64,000 nucleotides of DNA from Neobacillus sp. WH10 (GCF_030123405.1 NZ_CP126110.1:2356001-2420000), one strand, 5' to 3'. Shown: positions 25,526-34,454, counted from the first letter of the stretch. The notes: generated by a model not told the origin, from the letters alone. Numbers and translations are program-made.

Positions 25526-26746
25526 ATGACTAAGGTTAAAAACTATTTTGTCCAATTCCATCCAATTGTGTGGGTTTTGTTAATCGGAACGGTTTTAACA
25601 AGGGGATCCGCTTTTATGACGTTGCCTTTTCTATCAATCTATTTATCAAGGCAAATGGATCTTTCACCTATTATAATTGGTTTAACAGTAGGAATGAGTC
25701 CGTTAATGGCAACAGTTGGTGGATTTATTGGCGGCCATTTATCAGATCGGTTTGGCAGGAAACCGGTTATGCTTGCCGCTTTGTTTACGTTAGCGTTGGT
25801 TTATTATGGATTCACTATGGCAGCAGGACAAGGCTGGTTTATCGTGTTAAATGCTCTAAACGGACTTTGCACATCATTTTTTGAACCAACATCCCAAGCC
25901 TTAATGGCTGATGTAACCGATAAGAACAAGAGAATGAAAGTATATTCTTTACGCTATACAGCGATAAATATTGGTGCCTCTGTTGGACCGCTCCTAGGGG
26001 CATATTTGGCAAATTCATCAGCTAAGCTATCCTTCGCCATCACCGGTTCAACTTATTTGCTTTATGGAATTGTCTTGTCAGTATTTATGAAAAAACTTGT
26101 AATATCTAAAGAAGATACAATCAAGAAAGTCGTTACATTTGCAGGAGCTTTTCGAATATTAAAAACGGATAAGGCATTGCGGAATCTTATAATTGGGATT
26201 ATTTTAATAAATATCGGCTATGTGCAAATTGATTCCAATTTGCCACAAGTATTAGAAGGAACACTAGAGAATGGAGTAGCTATTTTCTCGGTTCTGCTGA
26301 CCATTAATGCTGTGATGGTTGTATTATTACAGATACCGCTTAGCCATCTTGCTGAAAGATTCAGCTTATTGCAGGGTATGTCTGCTGGTTCGCTCTTTAT
26401 TGCAGCCGGTCTAATTGGATTTAGTTTTGTTAACGGTTGGTTAACAGCGATTTTGGCAATGGTTTTATTAACAATCGGCGAGATATTTATCTTCCCTTCT
26501 AACAGCATGATGATGGATGAGCTTGCCCCAGAACATATGCGTGGAACTTATTTTGGAGCCGGACAGTTTCGAAAAATTGGGAACTTTTTAGGGCCGATCA
26601 TTGGGGGTTACCTCCTAAGTCATTTTAGCGGGCAAATCATGTTTTGGGTTATTGCGATTTTATCGTTGGGAAGTATCATTTTCTTCATTGCTGGTAACCG
26701 AACTTTTTTAAAAACAAGAATATCAAGGCAGGAAAAAGTAATGTAA
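25526..26746 (+). CDS. MFS multidrug-type exporter
   Basis: Twelve-helix major facilitator protein of 406 residues, probably a proton antiporter of the DHA1 drug efflux type. The loop 2-3 signature GGHLSDRFGRKPVM is intact, the loop 8-9 copy is weak (SHLAERFS), and motif C-like GASVGPLLGAYLA is in helix 5. GTGAGG precedes ATG 25526. A regulator is not encoded next to it. The substrate cannot be predicted. Confidence 0.87.
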   Translation: MTKVKNYFVQFHPIVWVLLIGTVLTRGSAFMTLPFLSIYLSRQMDLSPIIIGLTVGMSPLMATVGGFIGGHLSDRFGRKPVMLAALFTLALVYYGFTMAAGQGWFIVLNALNGLCTSFFEPTSQALMADVTDKNKRMKVYSLRYTAINIGASVGPLLGAYLANSSAKLSFAITGSTYLLYGIVLSVFMKKLVISKEDTIKKVVTFAGAFRILKTDKALRNLIIGIILINIGYVQIDSNLPQVLEGTLENGVAIFSVLLTINAVMVVLLQIPLSHLAERFSLLQGMSAGSLFIAAGLIGFSFVNGWLTAILAMVLLTIGEIFIFPSNSMMMDELAPEHMRGTYFGAGQFRKIGNFLGPIIGGYLLSHFSGQIMFWVIAILSLGSIIFFIAGNRTFLKTRISRQEKVM

Positions 26747-26828
26747 ATATGCATCTTCCAACATTGTCAGTACTTCTTTAGCGGGTAATCGAATAGGATG
26801 AATTATCATTTGAAAAGGGGTCATTGAT

Positions 26829-27041
26829 ATGTGGGTTGGGCTTACTTTTTGCATTATAATTTTTTGCATATTCGTGATCATTGAAGAATCCATCTATTAT
26901 TTTTGGAACCGTTATGTGTATGGGCCAAATGTAGAAACAAAAATGAAATGGAAGAAAAGAGTCAAGCGCCTGCAATCAATCTTAATAAAGAAACCCGCTG
27001 TCGAAAGTCGTGAATCGAATCAGGAAAAAAGCTCGCTTTAA
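26829..27041 (+). CDS. Small single-TM protein with basic tail
   Basis: 70-residue protein with one N-terminal hydrophobic helix (about 3-20) followed by a highly basic cytoplasmic-type tail (KMKWKKRVKRLQ). AAAAGGGGTC precedes ATG 26829 at a good distance, and a terminator overlaps the stop, both signs of a genuine gene. I do not recognise the family. It could be a membrane-anchored regulator of the adjacent exporter or an unrelated small protein. Confidence 0.6.
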   Translation: MWVGLTFCIIIFCIFVIIEESIYYFWNRYVYGPNVETKMKWKKRVKRLQSILIKKPAVESRESNQEKSSL

Positions 27042-27052
27042 GTGGGCTTTTT
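27024..27052 (+). terminator. Terminator overlapping stop of small TM gene
   Basis: AAAAAGCTCGC pairs with GTGGGCTTTTT around TTTAA, ending in a T-run. The left arm covers the last codons of the gene. Confidence 0.7.
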
Positions 27053-27108
27053 ACAATTAGTAGATTGTATTTCACTGAACATTTATAATTGTTTAGCCGC
27101 AGCGCATT

Positions 27109-27354
27109 TTAATTGGAGGATGAATTGCTGTTATCACGTTTTTTTAGAAATAACCACATTCTTCTGCTGAGAAAAAGGAAGAAAAGGAGAAATAAAATGA
27201 GATATTCTGCCGATTCCATTACTCTAAAAGGATTTACAGCTTTCCAAATAATCTCCGGAAATTTTACTCCCATTATCATGTCCATAGAAATAATCATCAT
27301 CAATAAACCGCCAGCTAATAAAATGGTTACCATAAAAAGTTTCAACCGCTTCAC
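27109..27354 (-). CDS. Two-TM protein divergent from ger operon (D-subunit-like)
   Basis: Small protein of up to 81 residues with two transmembrane segments (about 8-28 and 49-63) and a polar tail ending KKRDNSNSSSN. Small two-TM D-subunit proteins are described next to many GerA-type operons of Bacillus, where they modulate germination. Size, topology and the adjacent ger operon fit that class, but this is inferred from context. The GTG start at 27354 has a poor ribosome binding site, and ATG 27333 (residue 8) is an alternative. A plus-strand ORF covers the same bases but encodes an unlikely protein. Confidence 0.5.
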   Translation of the reverse strand: MKRLKLFMVTILLAGGLLMMIISMDMIMGVKFPEIIWKAVNPFRVMESAEYLILFLLFFLFLSRRMWLFLKKRDNSNSSSN

Positions 27355-27361
27355 CTACAAC

Positions 27362-27392
27362 GAATAATACTATTATAATTTCACTCATTTTA
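27362..27392 (+). promoter_or_regulatory. Possible sigma-G (forespore) promoter of ger operon
   Basis: GAATA (27362-27366) fits the -35 GHATR and CATTTTA (27386-27392) fits the -10 CATWHTA. The spacer is 19 bases, one more than usual. It lies about 90 bases before the GerA-type gene, as expected for forespore expression. Confidence 0.4.
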
Positions 27393-27481
27393 GTTATTAT
27401 GCAGGGATAACTCTAGTTTCTTTGGGCAATCTATCCAATAGTAATAAGGAATTTTTGTTTACTTAAAGTGAGGCGGGGATT

Positions 27482-29083
27482 GTGTCGATTTTGTCTAAAA
27501 TTTTGAAAAAAGAGCAAAAAAGACGACAGGATGATAATTACAGACAGCAGCAAGATCCGCTAAAACCGGAAGACCAAACCATTCTTAGGAATTATCAAGA
27601 CAATATAGCCCGGATAAAAGAAGAATTTGGAAACAGTACAGATTTATGCTTACGTGAGTTTTCTATATCAAACCATAAAGGCATTGTCGTCTATATTGAT
27701 GGATTGGCTGATAATAAAATGATCAGTGAATTTTTTCTTGAATCTCTGACTGAAGAAATCATCGATCATTCACAGGATTCTTTTCAAAAATTGATGGAAA
27801 GAGCCGTTGGTTTAGGTAATTATAAAATTATTTCAAATTGGAATCAAGTATTTGATGCGTTTCTTTCAGGAAATACACTGTTCTTCTTGGACGGTTATGA
27901 TAAAGCGATTGACGTAGAAACAAAGGGTTGGAATATGCGTGCGATCACAGAACCTTCAACCCAATTATCAATCCGCGGTCCAAAAGATTCTTTTACAGAA
28001 ACAATGCGAACCAATACAGCTTTAATCCGAAGGCGGATAAAAAGTCCAAATTTATGGCTAGAAACGATAAAGGTGGGCAAAGTCTCGCAAACTGATGTAG
28101 CAATTATGTATATGAAGGGAATTGCCAATGAAAAAATCGTCACGGAAGTTAAAGAACGGTTAAACAGGATCAATGTTGATTCTATCATTGAATCTGGCCA
28201 TGTTGAGCAATTGATTGAGGACCAAGTTTGGACTACCTTTCCGACTACCTTTCATTCAGAGAGACCGGATGTAATAGCTTCACAGTTACTTGAGGGAAGA
28301 ATCGCGATAATTGTGGACGGGACGCCGTTTGTCATTACCGTCCCTGCGATATTTATTCAATTTTTCCAGGCACCTGATGATTATTATTTTCGTTTTGATA
28401 TTTCAACTGGAATTCGTCTTTTAAGAATATTGGCTTTTTATATTGCCCTTATAGGACCTGCCATCTATATCGCCGGTACAACCTTTCATCAGGAGATGAT
28501 CCCAACAACGATGGCGATTGCGATTGCATCACAACGTGAAAATGTGCCTTTTCCCGCATTTGTTGAGGCGTTAATTATGGAAGTAACCTTTGAAATATTA
28601 AGGGAGGCTGGACTAAGGCTTCCTCGGGCAGTCGGTCAAGCAGTTTCAATCGTTGGCGCGCTTGTCATAGGTCAAGCGGCAGTCCAGGCTGGAATTGTAT
28701 CTCCCGTAATGGTCATAGTTGTTTCGATAACCGCATTAGCCAATTTTTCTACACCTAGTTTTGGCATGGCAATTGCGGCAAGGTTAATTCGTTTTTTAAT
28801 GATGGCCTTATCCACTATTTTAGGTGTTTATGGGATCATGTTAGGTCTTATATTTTTGTCTATCCATTTATGCTCATTACGTTCATTTGGTATCCCCTAT
28901 ATGATGCCGCTTGCGCCGTTTAACATACGAAATCAGGAGGATGTATTCGCTCGTCTTCCAATTTGGGCGATGAAAAATAGGCCTAAGTTTATTAGTAAAG
29001 ACAATATGGTAAGAGAAGGAGAAAATCAAAAACCTGGTCCGCCATCAGAAGAGGATGATCCATCATCAAAGGGTGGATCATAA
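27482..29083 (+). CDS. GerA-family spore germination receptor A subunit
   Basis: A subunit (533 residues) of a nutrient germinant receptor in the inner spore membrane. A soluble N-terminal domain of about 290 residues precedes a membrane domain with five or so helices, and the C-terminal tail is hydrophilic. Motifs such as DGLADNKMISE, ITEPSTQLSIRGPKDSFTETMRTN and SERPDVIASQLLEGRIAIIVDGTPF are diagnostic of the family. GTG 27482 follows GAGGCGGGGA. It is the first gene of an A-C-B operon and its stop overlaps the C gene start. It resembles YndD-type receptors. The germinant is unknown. Confidence 0.93.
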   Translation: MSILSKILKKEQKRRQDDNYRQQQDPLKPEDQTILRNYQDNIARIKEEFGNSTDLCLREFSISNHKGIVVYIDGLADNKMISEFFLESLTEEIIDHSQDSFQKLMERAVGLGNYKIISNWNQVFDAFLSGNTLFFLDGYDKAIDVETKGWNMRAITEPSTQLSIRGPKDSFTETMRTNTALIRRRIKSPNLWLETIKVGKVSQTDVAIMYMKGIANEKIVTEVKERLNRINVDSIIESGHVEQLIEDQVWTTFPTTFHSERPDVIASQLLEGRIAIIVDGTPFVITVPAIFIQFFQAPDDYYFRFDISTGIRLLRILAFYIALIGPAIYIAGTTFHQEMIPTTMAIAIASQRENVPFPAFVEALIMEVTFEILREAGLRLPRAVGQAVSIVGALVIGQAAVQAGIVSPVMVIVVSITALANFSTPSFGMAIAARLIRFLMMALSTILGVYGIMLGLIFLSIHLCSLRSFGIPYMMPLAPFNIRNQEDVFARLPIWAMKNRPKFISKDNMVREGENQKPGPPSEEDDPSSKGGS

Positions 29084-30291
29084 TGAGAAAAATAACTGTA
29101 GTAATTTTACTTGTTATAATATGTTCTTCTTTTCTTAGTGCCTGCTGGAATCAAAAAGAATTAACAGATTTAGCTTTTGTGATGGCGGTGGGAATTGACA
29201 AAGGCGAAGACAAAAGGTTTTCCGTTTCCTTCCAAATTGTAAACCCTGCGAATGTTAACTTAGGACAGGGGAGTGGAGGAGGACAGGGTTTGCCGATAGC
29301 TGTTTATTCAAGTTCCGGGGATACTATAACAGAAGCCGCCAGAAACGCAACCAAACAAATTTCGCGGCGATTATATTATGCACACACCAATTTAGTCGCC
29401 ATAAGTGAAGAAGTCGCTAAGGATGGATTCCTTAATATAATGGATGTGCTCGACCGCGATCCTGAATTTAGAACAACAACCCAACTTGTGATAACGCGGG
29501 GTACCCCTGCGAATGTATTGGTTTCCTCTTTAGCAAATCTCGATAAACTGCCAGTTAATAAGATTACAAAGGAGATTAAGGCGACAGAAGATATGTTAGG
29601 TGAAAATATGCAAATTACTATCGATGATTTCCTTAGCGGGGTAGTCAGCAATGGAAAAGAGCCTATTGTCAATGGTTATAAAGTGACTGGTGACGTTGAA
29701 ATGGCAGGGAGAGCAGGGGACTTGCTTGAAACAAAAACAAAAGCAATTCTTTCTGCTGATGGTTTAGCTGTTTTTAAAAAAGGAAAATTAATTGGGTGGA
29801 TTGAACACGAAAAGGCACGAGGAGTAATTTGGATATTAGATAAAGTAAAAAGTACAGCGGTAAATGTGGATTGGGGAGAAAAAAAGGAAGCAATTACAAT
29901 GGCTCCATTGCGCACAAAAACGAAAGTGGCTGTAAAAATCAAGCATGGGAAACCTGTTATCGACATTTCGATTAAAGATGAAGGCTGGATTACCGAAGTA
30001 AATACGGCAATAGACTTAACCGATCCAAATGAGATCGAGAAAATTGATAAGCTTGTCGAAAAAGAAATAAAAAGACAAATTATGGCAACAGTAAAAGAAG
30101 CTCAAAAAATGAAGAGTGATATTTTTGGTTTTGGTGAGAAGGTTCACAAAAAGGATCCGAAACTTTGGAAGAAGCTAAAAGGAAATTGGGACGAGCACTT
30201 TGCTGAACTTGAAGTGAATGTGAAGGTAGATTCCTATAGCCGCAGGGAAGGAATCCGGACAAAACCGTTTTGGTCAAATTTTAATCAATAA
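29083..30291 (+). CDS. Ger(x)C-family germination lipoprotein
   Basis: C subunit (402 residues) of the receptor, a lipoprotein on the outer face of the inner spore membrane. The signal peptide ends with lipobox LSAC (Cys21) followed by WNQKELTDLAFVMAVGIDK, the usual start of the GerAC fold. The three-domain protein includes RLYYAHTNLVAISEE and DRDPEFRTTTQLVITRG. It begins on the last base of the A gene stop (TAATG), so translation is coupled. Lipidation by Lgt would be needed for function. Confidence 0.93.
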   Translation: MRKITVVILLVIICSSFLSACWNQKELTDLAFVMAVGIDKGEDKRFSVSFQIVNPANVNLGQGSGGGQGLPIAVYSSSGDTITEAARNATKQISRRLYYAHTNLVAISEEVAKDGFLNIMDVLDRDPEFRTTTQLVITRGTPANVLVSSLANLDKLPVNKITKEIKATEDMLGENMQITIDDFLSGVVSNGKEPIVNGYKVTGDVEMAGRAGDLLETKTKAILSADGLAVFKKGKLIGWIEHEKARGVIWILDKVKSTAVNVDWGEKKEAITMAPLRTKTKVAVKIKHGKPVIDISIKDEGWITEVNTAIDLTDPNEIEKIDKLVEKEIKRQIMATVKEAQKMKSDIFGFGEKVHKKDPKLWKKLKGNWDEHFAELEVNVKVDSYSRREGIRTKPFWSNFNQ

Positions 30292-30313
30292 ACCCTTAGT
30301 GAGGGGATTAGGC

Positions 30314-31423
30314 ATGGAAAAGGCAAAAATAAAAGCTTCCCAGCTGTTTATACTAGTTGTCTTGTTCGAAATGGGCAGTGCAATACTTTTAGGTCTTGGG
30401 GTCTCGGCAAAACAGGATGCATGGCTGGCTATGTTGTTAGGCTTAGCAGGGGGCTTACTGCTTTTTCTTGTTTATTATCAGCTATATAAATATTATCCAT
30501 CATTGCCATTTACAAGTTATGTTCAAAAAATTACCGGTAAATGGATGGGAAGACTGCTTGGTTATTTATATGTCGTATATTTCATCGATATGTCTACACG
30601 AGTTTTGCGTGATTTTGGTGAACTATTAACAAATACCGTTTATGTTAATACCCCTCTCATTGTTATTAATTCCTTGATGATACTGATCATCATTTATGCG
30701 ATTAATAAAGGTATTGAAGTAATTGCGAGAGTGGGGGAACTATTTTTTGGGGCAATCTATCTAATGGCACTGGCTGGTTTTCTCCTCATTTTATTTTCTG
30801 GATTAATACATCTGGAAAATCTTCAACCAGTTTTAGAATATGGATGGAAGCCTGTGTTCATAACATTTATTAAGGGAACACTCACCTTTCCATTTGGAGA
30901 AATGGTTGTCTTTACCATGCTACTACCTTTGATAAACAATTATAAAAAAGTAAAACTTGCATGTATGGGTGGGATGATTTTAGCTGGAATAAATATTTCG
31001 CTTACTATTGCCATCAATATAGCTACACTTGGGATAGATCTTTATGAGCGCTCAAATTTCCCGTTGCTTACGACTATAGGTAAAATTCAATTGGCTAATT
31101 TTATAGAACGATTGGATGTATTTTTTTTGATTTATTTAATGATTGGGTGTTTCTTTAAAATTTCACTGTTTTTCTATGCAGCGGTTGTTGGAGCAACAGA
31201 TCTTTTTCAATTTAAAAACCACCAGAAGTTAACTTTTCCAATAGGTTTAATGATCCTTCTTGCATCAGTAACGATTGCTTCGAATTATGCGGAACATATT
31301 GAAGAAGGGTTAAGGGTTGTACCTGTTTATGTGCAATGGCCTTTTCAAATAATCATTCCCACCATATTACTAATCATTGCCTTTTTCCGGAACCGGAAGA
31401 ACAAGGCAACAAGCTCTCCATAG
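30314..31423 (+). CDS. GerAB-family germination permease (B subunit)
   Basis: B subunit (369 residues) with about ten transmembrane helices of the amino acid/polyamine/organocation (APC) superfamily, the part that binds germinant in GerA receptors. N-terminal KIKASQLFILVVLFEMGSAIL is typical. ATG 30314 is chosen because GAGGGGA lies at 30301-30307; an upstream in-frame GTG at 30299 is within that binding site. Third gene of the A-C-B operon, closed by a strong terminator shared with the convergent kinase gene. Confidence 0.93.
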   Translation: MEKAKIKASQLFILVVLFEMGSAILLGLGVSAKQDAWLAMLLGLAGGLLLFLVYYQLYKYYPSLPFTSYVQKITGKWMGRLLGYLYVVYFIDMSTRVLRDFGELLTNTVYVNTPLIVINSLMILIIIYAINKGIEVIARVGELFFGAIYLMALAGFLLILFSGLIHLENLQPVLEYGWKPVFITFIKGTLTFPFGEMVVFTMLLPLINNYKKVKLACMGGMILAGINISLTIAINIATLGIDLYERSNFPLLTTIGKIQLANFIERLDVFFLIYLMIGCFFKISLFFYAAVVGATDLFQFKNHQKLTFPIGLMILLASVTIASNYAEHIEEGLRVVPVYVQWPFQIIIPTILLIIAFFRNRKNKATSSP

Positions 31424-31442
31424 AAAGCTTGTTGCTTTTTTA
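31405..31442. terminator. Bidirectional terminator between ger operon and kinase
   Basis: GCAACAAGCT (31406-31415) pairs with AGCTTGTTGC (31426-31435), followed by a T-run on the plus strand. It overlaps the GerAB stop region and abuts the kinase stop at 31440. Confidence 0.88.
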
Positions 31443-33083
31443 GTTTCGTTTGTCTTTCTGATTGAGAGGCAGGGTCATATGAACCGTAGTTCCTTGATTC
31501 TTTTGACTGGCAAATCGTATGGTTCCTTTGTGTGACTGAACAATTTTATAGCTGACTGTTAATCCTAAGCCAGTTCCTTTTTCTTTGGAAGAATAGAATG
31601 GTTCACCAATTTTGCCTAATAAATCCTTGGAAATCCCGCATCCATCGTCTTTGACCGTAATGAAAACTTGATCATTCTCATATAGTTCAAGGCCAATCAC
31701 TACTTTCCCGCAATTTACCGAAGCTTCAATTGCATTTTTAATAATATTGATAAACAATTGCTTAAGCTGGTTTGGTTCACATTCAAGGTAAATCTCTTGT
31801 TCCGGAAAAACGGATTCAATTTGAACATTATTATAATTGGCTTCAGTGCTTAATAATGAGATGACATCATACAATATCTTTTGAATTGCAGCGTTTGTAA
31901 ATTTAAGATGCTGCGGCTTAGCTAATAGAAGGAGTTCACCAACTATGTGATTAATTCTGTTTAATTCATCTAACATGATTTGATAATAAAATTGATGCTT
32001 CCCGTCTTCTACTTGTAAAATCTGTACAAAACCCTTTAAGGAGGTAAGAGGATTACGGATTTCATGGGCAACACTAGCAGCTAATTCTCCAACAACAGAA
32101 AGTTTTTCCGTTATTCTTAAACGCTCTTCTGTTTTTCTTAAGGTGGTTACATCCTTGCCATATCCAATGATTCCCGTAATTTCTCCATTGATAATGATGG
32201 GAACCGATGTACATTGTAAAGCAATCATATTTCCATTTACCTGCGGGATTTTTATTTCATACACGAGCGGCTTTATTTCCTCTACAACAGAGGAAATAAA
32301 ATGCTTTAGGAATCTTTTATACTTTTTAGGTAATAGAACTTTTACATTTTTCCCAATCATCTTTTCACGGTTGAAGCCTGTAATGACTTCAAATTGGGGA
32401 TTTAGGTTAGTAATCTTCCCATCCAAATCTAACATATAAACGATATCCGGGCTGTATTCAAATAATGATTTATATTGCTGCTGGCTTTCAGCCAATTGCC
32501 TTGCCATTTCCTTTTTGTCTGTAATATCCCGTCCAATAATTACTAAACCTTGTCTTGAGCCATCAGAATGGAAAAGAGGGACTTTGATGGTATCAAATAT
32601 TTTTAATGAACCGTTAGGTATGGGGATAACTTCTTCAATACGGGTAATTTCCCCATTTTCCCAGGTTTCCTCATCAGAAATCTCACAGTACCTGAGGGCA
32701 TCCGCATAAAAAGCAGTATATTCAGCTAATTCTGAGTCCTTTTTTCCACGATATTCTATATTTTCAAGCTGGAACAATTTCAAGCCAAAATCATTTGCTT
32801 CAATCCATCTTCCTTCGCCATCTTTGAAGTTAACAAAGTCAACCATTGAATTGATTAACGTTGATAGACGTTTTTGATCCTCACGGGAAACAGTTAATTC
32901 TTGTTTCTTGTTGAGAAAAAAATAAAAGAAACCACCTGTGACGAGCACATAAAAAAATTCTTTGGACCTTTCAACTAAAGGAATAATGGAAGGAGGTACA
33001 AATTGTTGAATTAAATAGTTTGATCCATAAATCCAAATAAAACTAGTAATGAAGTAAAGGATGACTAGCTTTTTTTTGTTCAT
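31440..33083 (-). CDS. PAS-domain sensor histidine kinase (sporulation-kinase type)
   Basis: Membrane histidine kinase of 547 residues. Two helices (about 6-24 and 42-58) enclose a short external loop. Two PAS domains follow (about 70-190 and 200-315), then a HisKA dimerisation domain with phospho-accepting H340 in ASVAHEIRNPLTS. The HATPase domain has NAIEAS (N box), DDGCGIS (G1) and KGTGLGL (G2). No receiver or partner regulator gene is adjacent, as for orphan sporulation kinases KinB to KinE that feed Spo0F. ATG 33083 has ATGGAGA upstream; a longer in-frame reading to 33188 lacks support. Confidence 0.88.
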   Translation of the reverse strand: MNKKKLVILYFITSFIWIYGSNYLIQQFVPPSIIPLVERSKEFFYVLVTGGFFYFFLNKKQELTVSREDQKRLSTLINSMVDFVNFKDGEGRWIEANDFGLKLFQLENIEYRGKKDSELAEYTAFYADALRYCEISDEETWENGEITRIEEVIPIPNGSLKIFDTIKVPLFHSDGSRQGLVIIGRDITDKKEMARQLAESQQQYKSLFEYSPDIVYMLDLDGKITNLNPQFEVITGFNREKMIGKNVKVLLPKKYKRFLKHFISSVVEEIKPLVYEIKIPQVNGNMIALQCTSVPIIINGEITGIIGYGKDVTTLRKTEERLRITEKLSVVGELAASVAHEIRNPLTSLKGFVQILQVEDGKHQFYYQIMLDELNRINHIVGELLLLAKPQHLKFTNAAIQKILYDVISLLSTEANYNNVQIESVFPEQEIYLECEPNQLKQLFINIIKNAIEASVNCGKVVIGLELYENDQVFITVKDDGCGISKDLLGKIGEPFYSSKEKGTGLGLTVSYKIVQSHKGTIRFASQKNQGTTVHMTLPLNQKDKRN

Positions 33084-33229
33084 AAAATCTCCATTTCTTT
33101 CAAGGAAACAAAGTGTCCAAGAATGGTAGAAAAAATTTTCTTCTATTGGATATAGTACTAGATGAAGAATATTTTTGAAATAATGCATTTCTGGAAATTA
33201 CTTTTGGAAAGATATAAAAAAGGGATAAA

Positions 33230-33275
33230 AAAAAATAAAGCAGTAATTGTTTGAACACCACCACTGCTTTATTTA
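33230..33275 (-). terminator. Terminator of acetyltransferase gene
   Basis: AAATAAAGCAGT (33233-33244) pairs with ACTGCTTTATTT (33263-33274). On the minus strand the stem is followed by TTTTTTTTTA just past the acetyltransferase stop. Confidence 0.8.
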
Positions 33276-33280
33276 TGTGG

Positions 33281-33784
33281 TTAAACTATTCTTTTGCCAA
33301 GGATAAGCAAGTCTCTTTCAATTCCATCCAGTTCTGCAACATTCGGCAGATGTGCCCACTTTTCAAACCCAAAGCAATTAAAAAGTTTAATACTTGGTTG
33401 ATTATGACCAAAAATAAAACCAAGAAGAGTCTTGATTCCAAGCTTTGGACAAGCATCGATAGCCTGTTGAATGAGAAATTTCCCTAGCTTCTTGCCGCGG
33501 AAATTTTGATCAATATAAATACTGATTTCTGCTGTGTTATTATATGCAGGTCTGCCATAAAATGATTGAAAGCTTACCCACCCGCAAATCTTGTCGTGCA
33601 TCTCTAAAACCCATAATGGACGAAAAGCAGGAGAATGATCATTGAACCATTGCATCCGGCTTTCTACTGAAACTGGCTCTAAATCAGCTGTTACCAATCT
33701 TCCGGGAATGGTTGAATTGTAAATATCTACTATGACTGGTAAATCATTTATTTCCGCATCTCTAATTGTGAAATCTTCAAACAT
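33281..33784 (-). CDS. GNAT acetyltransferase, phosphinothricin acetyltransferase-like
   Basis: Acetyltransferase of 167 residues. The N terminus TIRDAEINDLPVIVDIYNSTIPGR and the acetyl-CoA loop QNFRGKKLGKFLIQQ match the PAT/YwnH group, which acetylates the amino group of phosphinothricin or methionine sulfoximine-like compounds. A GFIFGHNQPSIKLFNCFGFEKW segment forms the C-terminal part of the fold. It is monocistronic with its own terminator. The true substrate is not predictable. Confidence 0.83.
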   Translation of the reverse strand: MFEDFTIRDAEINDLPVIVDIYNSTIPGRLVTADLEPVSVESRMQWFNDHSPAFRPLWVLEMHDKICGWVSFQSFYGRPAYNNTAEISIYIDQNFRGKKLGKFLIQQAIDACPKLGIKTLLGFIFGHNQPSIKLFNCFGFEKWAHLPNVAELDGIERDLLILGKRIV

Positions 33785-34025
33785 AGTCCTACCAACTCCC
33801 GTAAATAATTATGTATTTAGAATTTATAATATAGGTAGGAAGGTTCAAATTCAATAAGAAGTTTAGTCAGATTATAAAAGCACAAGTGTTCGTTTAGTGT
33901 AGTTGTCCCGACGCATGACGCTCCTCGAAAAAGCTAACGCTTTTCCTTTGTGAGAAGTATTGCTTCCGAAGATTTTTTCTTATGAAGTCGGAAATATCTC
34001 AAAGTCAAATTTATATTTTCTTTTA
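33785..34025. other. Intergenic region with small hairpins, no gene seen
   Basis: No convincing coding sequence. AAAAAGC-TAAC-GCTTTT forms a small hairpin at 33928-33944, and TTCCGA and TCGGAA enclose a T-rich stretch near 33967-33995. It could be a degenerate dispersed repeat or a small RNA; neither can be shown here. Confidence 0.35.
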
Positions 34026-34070
34026 AAAAAGAAAGACCCTTGCACAAATTTTTTTTGAGAAGGGCCTTTT
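34026..34070 (-). terminator. Terminator downstream of 50-residue ORF
   Basis: On the minus strand AAAGGCCCTT pairs fully (one G-U) with AAGGGTCTTT, followed by CTTTTTT. The same arms have an A-C mismatch on the plus strand, which indicates minus orientation. Confidence 0.7.
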
Positions 34071-34125
34071 CTCTTAACAGCAGTATATTTCAATAACTGC
34101 CGTTTTTCGTTTCGATACCAAGTCG

Positions 34126-34278
34126 TTACCAGCGATGTGCCTTGGTATTGCTCCTTAAGATGATCGCATCATGCGTCAATTGAGTTTGTCCATTTACCTG
34201 TGACCTGGCAAACTTTGGACGCGTCGTATGGTGGTGAAAGAGTTCTGAGTGCGGATCCAAACGATCTTTATAGCCCAT
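34126..34278 (-). CDS. Unrecognised 50-residue basic, His-rich protein
   Basis: A short gene read on the minus strand: ATG at 34278, stop at 34126. The start is preceded by GAGGTGAT with a six-base gap, a strong ribosome binding site, and a minus-oriented terminator lies 55 bases past the stop. The protein begins MGYKDRLDPHSELFHHHTTR and ends LRSNTKAHRW. It is basic, with seven histidines, no cysteine and no membrane segment. I do not recognise it. Size and charge are like those of small spore or DNA-binding proteins, but this is only an impression. Confidence 0.6.
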   Translation of the reverse strand: MGYKDRLDPHSELFHHHTTRPKFARSQVNGQTQLTHDAIILRSNTKAHRW

Positions 34279-34397
34279 CAAAAATCACCTCATCAAAGGA
34301 TACTTTGAAACGATGATATTCTTAATGAATATCATTCTTATTATTTGTAAATAGACAGGAAAATAAACTAGAAAGATAAAACTAATTAAATTCCACC

Positions 34398-34454
34398 TTG
34401 TATTAACTGAACTTTCGGAATAAAATGAAGATAACATACCAACCGGTAGGTATG
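34398..34454 (+). promoter_or_regulatory. Promoter with TetR-type operator at the start site
   Basis: TTGTAT (34398-34403), 17-base spacer, TAAAAT (34421-34426) predicts a start near 34433. CATACCAACCGGTAGGTATG at 34435-34454 is a 20-base palindrome with one symmetric mismatch pair, typical of TetR-family operators, and would block transcription of the acyl-CoA cluster. Confidence 0.65.

Noticed and set aside
27113..27367. Plus-strand reading frame opposite the two-TM germination-linked gene
   Set aside because: It has a GGAGG before a TTG, but the product is a poorly organised basic/hydrophobic mix, and the minus-strand product has clear membrane topology. GGAGGA here is the complement of serine codons.
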